DNA from: Marinilabiliales bacterium
GTDB lineage: Bacteria; Bacteroidota; Bacteroidia; Bacteroidales; UBA12077
Direction: 5' to 3'
Assembly (NCBI GenBank): GCA_002869305.1
Contig: PKTC01000428.1
Coordinates: 1-11,195, forward strand
DNA: 11,195 nt
Shown piece by piece: positions 7,314 to 11,195 of this stretch. The first letter of the stretch is position 1, and each line of letters begins with the position of its first letter. The translations under genes and the position numbers were made by a program. The notes below the pieces were generated by a model. That model was given only the letters and a program-made list of their open reading frames with translations. It had not been told where the DNA came from and did no database searches.

Positions 7314-8468
7314 TTACCTCTTTATTAATGATTGTGAAAATTTTCTTGTTTCTATATCTGTACTTATTAAATCATCCAACTCTGGATGCTTTATATAATC
7401 AATTTTTTGCATGCTTTGTTCAATAATATCTGTCATTTCGCAAAAGCCAATCTTATCTTTTAAAAAAGCCTCAACAGCTATTTCGTTAGCTGCATTTAGT
7501 ATACATGGCACGTTACCACATTGATCCATCGCTTTAAAAGCTAATGTTAAATTTGGGAAATTAGTTAAATCTGGCTTTTCAAAATTAAGCTCAGGGTAAT
7601 CCCAAAAACTAAAACGTGGAAATTCTGTTTTAACCCGATCCGGAAATCCCAAAGCATATAAAATTGGTAATTTCATGTCGGGTAATCCCATCTGAGCTTT
7701 TATCGAACCATCTTCAAACTGCACAGCAGAATGAACTATGGATTGTGGATGAACTACAACTTCGATTTGGTTTGGATTCAATCCAAAAAGCCATCGTGCT
7801 TCTATAGCTTCCAAACCCTTATTCATCATTGTAGCTGAATCAATCGTAATTTTTGCACCCATTTCCCAATTAGGATGCCTTAAAGCATTTTCCTTGGTAA
7901 CATTCTTTAAAAAATCTAAATCCTTTCCTCTAAAAGGTCCTCCAGATGCTGTTAAATAAATTTTTTCTATGGCATTTTGTCCTTCTCCCACCAAACATTG
8001 AAAGATTGCAGAATGCTCAGAATCAACCGGATAGATGCTTACTTTATGATGAAAAGCTAATTTCTGCACTATTTCTCCAGCGACAACTAGAGTTTCTTTA
8101 TTGGCAAGAGCTATAGTTTTACCCGCTTTTATTGCCTTAATTGTTGGCAACAAACCGGAATATCCTACCATTGCAGTTAAAACGATATCAATAGTATCCA
8201 TTTCTACAATTTGTGAAATGGAATCATTTCCAGCATATACTTTTATGGGAGAATTTTCCAGTAGTGCCGTAAGGTCATTGTATTTCTCTTCATTTGCAAT
8301 AACCACAGTGTTTGGTTTAAACTCTTTGGCTTGCTTTGCCAATAACTCCACATTATTAAAGGCAGTTAAAACTTCCACTTCAAATTGATCGGGGTTTTCT
8401 TTAATTACCTCAAGAGCCTGTGTTCCAATTGAGCCTGTTGATCCTAATATTGCAATTCTTTTTTTCAT
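7314..8468 (-). CDS. dxr: 1-deoxy-D-xylulose 5-phosphate reductoisomerase
   Basis: Dxr converts 1-deoxy-D-xylulose 5-phosphate to 2-C-methyl-D-erythritol 4-phosphate with NADPH, the first committed step of the MEP isoprenoid pathway, in the cytoplasm. The 384-residue length is normal. The NADPH-binding loop GSTGSIG is at 9-15, and LANKETLV is at 121-128. The metal ligands are D149 and E151 in PVDSEHSAIF and E220 in NKGLE. The substrate-binding loop contains ASGGPF (174-179) and H198 in HPNWEMG. Nothing essential is missing. It follows the M23 peptidase by 32 bases and precedes rseP by 12, so it sits in the middle of an operon. A purine-rich GGAGAAGGAGAG lies about 14 bases before the ATG, and an in-frame TAG directly before the ATG fixes this start. 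Isoprenoids feed the undecaprenyl carrier used in wall synthesis, which fits the envelope neighbours. Confidence 0.98.
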   Translation of the reverse strand: MKKRIAILGSTGSIGTQALEVIKENPDQFEVEVLTAFNNVELLAKQAKEFKPNTVVIANEEKYNDLTALLENSPIKVYAGNDSISQIVEMDTIDIVLTAMVGYSGLLPTIKAIKAGKTIALANKETLVVAGEIVQKLAFHHKVSIYPVDSEHSAIFQCLVGEGQNAIEKIYLTASGGPFRGKDLDFLKNVTKENALRHPNWEMGAKITIDSATMMNKGLEAIEARWLFGLNPNQIEVVVHPQSIVHSAVQFEDGSIKAQMGLPDMKLPILYALGFPDRVKTEFPRFSFWDYPELNFEKPDLTNFPNLTLAFKAMDQCGNVPCILNAANEIAVEAFLKDKIGFCEMTDIIEQSMQKIDYIKHPELDDLISTDIETRKFSQSLIKR

Positions 8469-8500
8469 CTAAATTATCTACTCTCCTTCTCCCAATTTAC

Positions 8501-9364
8501 TTAAAATGCAACGTAATCTTCTGGATCGATGGGTGTTCCATTATGCCATAACTCGAAATGAAGATGCGGACCACTGGTTAATTCACCGGAATTTCCAATA
8601 ATTGCAATAGCTTCACCAGCTTTCACATGGTTTCCTACTTTTTTTAATAGCTCCGAATTATGTTTATAAACTGAAATTAAATTATTATCGTGCTGTATTT
8701 GTATTACATAACCCGTTTCGAGGGTCCAGTTTGCAATAATGATAGTTCCATCTAAAGTTGCACTAACAACCTTATTTGATGAAGTTACTATATCAGTGCC
8801 AAAATGATTTTCGCTTGGATTAAAAGAGTTGGTAACTAAGCCACGCACTGGCGGGTAAAAATGAATGCTTGAAAAGTCTGTTTTATTATTAGAGCCAGCT
8901 AATATGGATAAGTTAAAGAGTTCTTCTTCTTCAATTTGTTGACGAAGCAATGAGTCATGTTCTGATTTATCAAATGTAATTTCTTCATAACTAACACCAG
9001 TATCCTGAGAACTCTCATAACTCGCTGGCGTTCCTCCCCTTATAATCGTATTTATACTTTCAAAATATCGATCGCGAATTTCCAACTCATGTTCCAATGA
9101 ATCTAACTTATATACATTGGTAATAATATTTCTACGCATATTTCCATCCGGATATCCTGGTATAAACTCCCTCAAAGGTGTAAATGCAATTAGCACAATA
9201 ATTGCAATGGTAAAAAGCAATACACTGGTACCTAAAATTGAAAAAACATTAAGTCTTGATAAGCGTAAAAACCAAACTTCTTCGAATGTATCATCATTAT
9301 AAATACTAAGTCGGTACTTATGCTTAAGTTTATTTACGAAACGCTTCTTTTTCTCTTTAATCAT
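8501..9364 (-). CDS. M23 family metallopeptidase (LytM/lysostaphin-like endopeptidase)
   Basis: This is a membrane-anchored peptidoglycan endopeptidase of 287 residues. A basic N-terminus and one membrane helix (about 42-61) place the rest in the periplasm. A short helical, possibly coiled-coil stretch follows (about 79-108), then a linker and the M23 domain (about 165-287). The full active site is present: H187 and D191 in HFGTDI, H235 in YKHN, and H267 and H269 in GPHLHFELW. An intact site suggests a working enzyme rather than an EnvC-like activator, though such a role cannot be excluded. I chose the ATG at 9364; a TTG codon just before it could add one residue. It leads the M23-dxr-rseP operon behind a probable promoter at 9384-9414. 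M23 genes next to dxr fit a shared envelope transcript. Confidence 0.94.
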   Translation of the reverse strand: MIKEKKKRFVNKLKHKYRLSIYNDDTFEEVWFLRLSRLNVFSILGTSVLLFTIAIIVLIAFTPLREFIPGYPDGNMRRNIITNVYKLDSLEHELEIRDRYFESINTIIRGGTPASYESSQDTGVSYEEITFDKSEHDSLLRQQIEEEELFNLSILAGSNNKTDFSSIHFYPPVRGLVTNSFNPSENHFGTDIVTSSNKVVSATLDGTIIIANWTLETGYVIQIQHDNNLISVYKHNSELLKKVGNHVKAGEAIAIIGNSGELTSGPHLHFELWHNGTPIDPEDYVAF

Positions 9365-9383
9365 CAATTATTTAATTTGATTA

Positions 9384-9414
9384 CAAAGATATAAGTTTTG
9401 CAAAAGAAAACAGT
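9384..9414 (-). promoter_or_regulatory. Likely promoter of the M23-dxr-rseP operon
   Basis: The minus strand has TATCTTTG (complement of 9384-9391), an exact TAnnTTTG -7 element. An ACTG 19 bases further upstream is a partial match to the -33 TTTG. Start of transcription is expected near 9377, giving a leader of only about 14 bases. Confidence 0.55.
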
Positions 9415-9574
9415 TTATTTAAGCCCACTAAAATAGCTTAAACAAACGAATTAAACGAAAGGTTTTTAATTTTTCTGGCTTATCAATAACATAATTTAAC
9501 AATTCACATTTAACGATGCAGAACGAGTAATTAAAAATAAAGCTTAAAACTCTTTAAGATTAATGCATAAAAAT

Positions 9575-9605
9575 TTTGTTTTCTATTTTTCATTACTTAG
9601 ATTTG
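9575..9605 (+). promoter_or_regulatory. Promoter of the initiator tRNA gene
   Basis: TTTG (9575-9578), a 19-base spacer and TAGATTTG (9598-9605) match the Bacteroidota housekeeping promoter consensus fully. Transcription should begin near 9612, about 30 bases before the tRNA. Confidence 0.8.
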
Positions 9606-9642
9606 CATCCGCAATTAAGATTTAAACGTACTTAAAATATAT

Positions 9643-9715
<73 letters not shown>

Positions 9716-9719
9716 CTAG

Positions 9720-9761
9720 AAAAGCCCTACAAACACAACGTTTGTAGGGCTTTTGATTTTT
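9720..9761 (+). terminator. Rho-independent terminator of the tRNA gene
   Basis: A perfect 15-bp stem, AAAAGCCCTACAAAC (9720-9734) with its complement at 9740-9754, surrounds a 5-base loop and ends in a T-rich tail. It begins five bases after the tRNA's last encoded base. Confidence 0.93.
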
Positions 9762-10315
9762 CGGGGTGTAAAAAAATTAATTTCAATCCACCCTGCAAAG
9801 CTAAGTCCGATTAAAGAACCAGTAAAAACCTAGACAAGTTTCCTGCCTTAAGGGCAACACATAAAAGCCTTAACAGAACCTTAAATTTAACAAAATAGTG
9901 GCATATTAACTTGAATTTAGGAAGATCTTTTGAAAAATTACATATTCCCGAAACTCCATTTTATAAGAAATCTTACTAAGTTTAGTAAGATTTTTTATGT
10001 TGTTTAATTTGAGATGATTAAAAGTTAATTATTGTAAAAGTGAATACGATTCTCTGAAATATATCTTTTTGCAAATTAAGATAACCTAGAAATAGGAACT
10101 ATTTCAAGTAATTAAGTTACCAAAAAGGACTAAAGGAAGCTAAAATGACAACCAGACCAGTTTTTGAAGAATATTTTTTGTCCAGAATACTAAGAAAATC
10201 CTATTCAAAATAATTAGTAAAACTATAGTTTTTCGAAACAATAATATTATAAGTAATTCAATTGCTTCTTTACCACATCCTTTCCATTTAACATTAATCG
10301 TTATTCTTCTATATT
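9755..10315. other. Gene-poor intergenic region
   Basis: I see no convincing gene here. It holds one orphan terminator-like hairpin (9968-9996), a weak hairpin GAAATAG-GAA-CTATTTC (10089-10105), a perfect 14-base palindrome AAAACTATAGTTTT (10219-10232) and a 22-codon frame (10145-10213, +) behind a purine-rich AGGAAGC. No copy of the tRNA 3' end, no transposase remnant and no clear terminator for the leftward peptidase gene is visible. A small RNA or a decayed gene is possible. Confidence 0.6.
9968..9996 (+). terminator. Orphan rho-independent terminator-like hairpin
   Basis: An 11-bp perfect stem AAATCTTACTA/TAGTAAGATTT with loop AGTT is followed by T, giving six T in a row at 9991-9996. 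It points rightward, but no rightward gene lies between it and the tRNA terminator, 200 bases earlier. The stem is A/T rich, so it is moderate in strength. Confidence 0.6.
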
Positions 10316-11195
10316 CTAATTTTTGATAAATTTCCTAACTGCCAAATGATTTTCATATTCTATTTTTAAAATATAGAGACCATCTGGCAATTCTGATACT
10401 AGTATTATTAATTTATTATCATTAAAATCTTTTTGATATAAGATTCTTCCATTTAGATCTAGTATATTTATATAACCTTTTCCTATGATATTCTCGAGCA
10501 AATCAATATTTAAATTTTCTTTTGTAGGATTAGGATATATAGAAACTGAAATCTCTTCTTCTATTTGATTATTTATCTCTGTAACTTGACTATTAGTATG
10601 CAATATCCAGTGGTTAGGATCAATTTCTACACTCGTTGCTGTTCCTTTAACTAAGACTCTATAAACTTCCGTTTCTTCTTCATGTTTTACTCTTATTATA
10701 GTATCACCTTCATTGGTCACTATCTTGAAATCAACATACATAACGAAAAGAGGACTTTCAGTTGACGAACCTTCTTGAATTGATTGTATTTCAACAGTAT
10801 CAGAATTTTGCTGCCAGCTAACTGAAAATTCAGGAAAACCTTTTCCATAATACCAGGAATTAAAAAAATCTGAATAATCTTCACCTGTATTATTATTTAA
10901 GATAGTTAGAAAATCATCACCTGTAGCTACACTATCTTGAAATTCATTTAAGTAAGTTTTTAAAACATCCATGAAAAGCTCGTCATCATTTATTTCGTGT
11001 CTTATCATATGCATTAATAATGCTCCTTTTCGATATGATAAGTTATAATTAAAAATTCGTCTTTCATCACTAACTTCTTCAAAAGGAATATAGATACTAC
11101 CCTCTGGCTCTCTTAATGCACGCTCTTTCGCGTAAAATAACCAATTAAGCATATCTTGCTCTGATGCTAAATTCTCTAATGCTATAAATTCAAAA
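10316..11195 (-). CDS. M1-family metallopeptidase, C-terminal part, with T9SS type A sorting domain; 5' end outside window
   Basis: The frame is open to the right edge (292 codons visible, first complete codon at 11194), so the ATG at 11152 is internal. Counting from that Met, residues 34-110 resemble the end of an M1 (gluzincin) peptidase domain. SYRKGALLMHMIR (39-51) carries the Tyr that aligns with the catalytic Tyr of leukotriene A4 hydrolase/aminopeptidases, followed by the ATGDDF segment (76-81) and the FFNSWYYGKGFPEF segment (96-109). A beta-rich domain follows (about 110-190). Residues 203-278 are a type A sorting domain, with YPNPT (206-210), LDLNGR (231-236) and LPDGLYILKI (255-264), ending in a basic tail. 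The protein should be secreted by the type IX system and released or attached at the surface. The HExxH zinc motif lies outside the window, so activity cannot be judged. Confidence 0.87.
   Translation of the reverse strand, partial: FEFIALENLASEQDMLNWLFYAKERALREPEGSIYIPFEEVSDERRIFNYNLSYRKGALLMHMIRHEINDDELFMDVLKTYLNEFQDSVATGDDFLTILNNNTGEDYSDFFNSWYYGKGFPEFSVSWQQNSDTVEIQSIQEGSSTESPLFVMYVDFKIVTNEGDTIIRVKHEEETEVYRVLVKGTATSVEIDPNHWILHTNSQVTEINNQIEEEISVSIYPNPTKENLNIDLLENIIGKGYINILDLNGRILYQKDFNDNKLIILVSELPDGLYILKIEYENHLAVRKFIKN

Noticed and set aside
8101..8388. Open frame of 95 codons on the plus strand inside dxr
   Set aside because: It is fully antisense to a well-conserved enzyme gene and shows no recognisable motif; it is a coding shadow.
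9365..9367. TTG codon directly before the M23 ATG as an alternative start
   Set aside because: It would add only one residue, and ATG is the better start; neither has a Shine-Dalgarno.
10145..10213. 22-codon plus-strand frame after AGGAAGC, beginning M-T-T-R-P-V-F
   Set aside because: Too short to separate from chance, no promoter of the expected type and no known small-protein match; kept only as a note in the gap entry.
10219..10232. Palindrome AAAACTATAGTTTT as operator or terminator
   Set aside because: It is pure A/T apart from one C-G pair and has no loop or T tail suited to termination; such palindromes are expected in AT-rich DNA.

Overview
The window is AT-rich bacterial chromosome, almost certainly from the Bacteroidota and most like the Marinilabiliales/Bacteroidales side. 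The evidence is a T9SS type A sorting tail on a secreted peptidase, a DUF4837 lipoprotein (a family of this phylum), two exact matches to the TTTG-N19-TAnnTTTG promoter type or its -7 part, and mostly A/T-rich leaders without Shine-Dalgarno sequences. It is largely housekeeping and cell-envelope DNA. I see no CRISPR array, insertion sequence, prophage, toxin-antitoxin pair or defence island, and no clear new multi-gene system.

Layout. Positions 2-2818 (+) hold the 3' part of a very large UvrA-type gene. The frame is open at the left edge and contains the end of one UvrA unit followed in frame by a full second unit, so the whole protein probably has four ABC half-modules. It converges on a leftward cluster, and one bidirectional terminator hairpin covers both stop codons (2817-2841). 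The leftward cluster has two parts. Positions 5588-2825 carry an MltD-like LysM lytic transglycosylase, a DUF4837 lipoprotein and a small unknown protein, packed as an operon. Positions 9364-5753 carry an M23 peptidase, dxr, rseP and tatA; tatA has its own likely promoter and a strong terminator. An initiator tRNA-Met gene (+, 9643-9715) has a consensus promoter in front and a terminator behind. A 560-base gene-poor stretch follows, with one orphan terminator-like hairpin. At the right edge is the C-terminal part of a leftward gene for an M1-family peptidase with a T9SS sorting domain.

How the genes fit together. Most of the leftward genes serve the cell envelope. MltD-like and M23 proteins act on peptidoglycan, Dxr makes isoprenoid precursors (including the undecaprenyl carrier lipid), RseP cuts within the membrane, TatA is part of the folded-protein exporter, and DUF4837 is an envelope lipoprotein of unknown job. 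The UvrA fusion (DNA repair or a paralogue) and the secreted peptidase are separate. The most interesting items are the tandem UvrA with altered zinc-finger cysteines, the small unknown protein coupled to DUF4837, and the orphan terminator.
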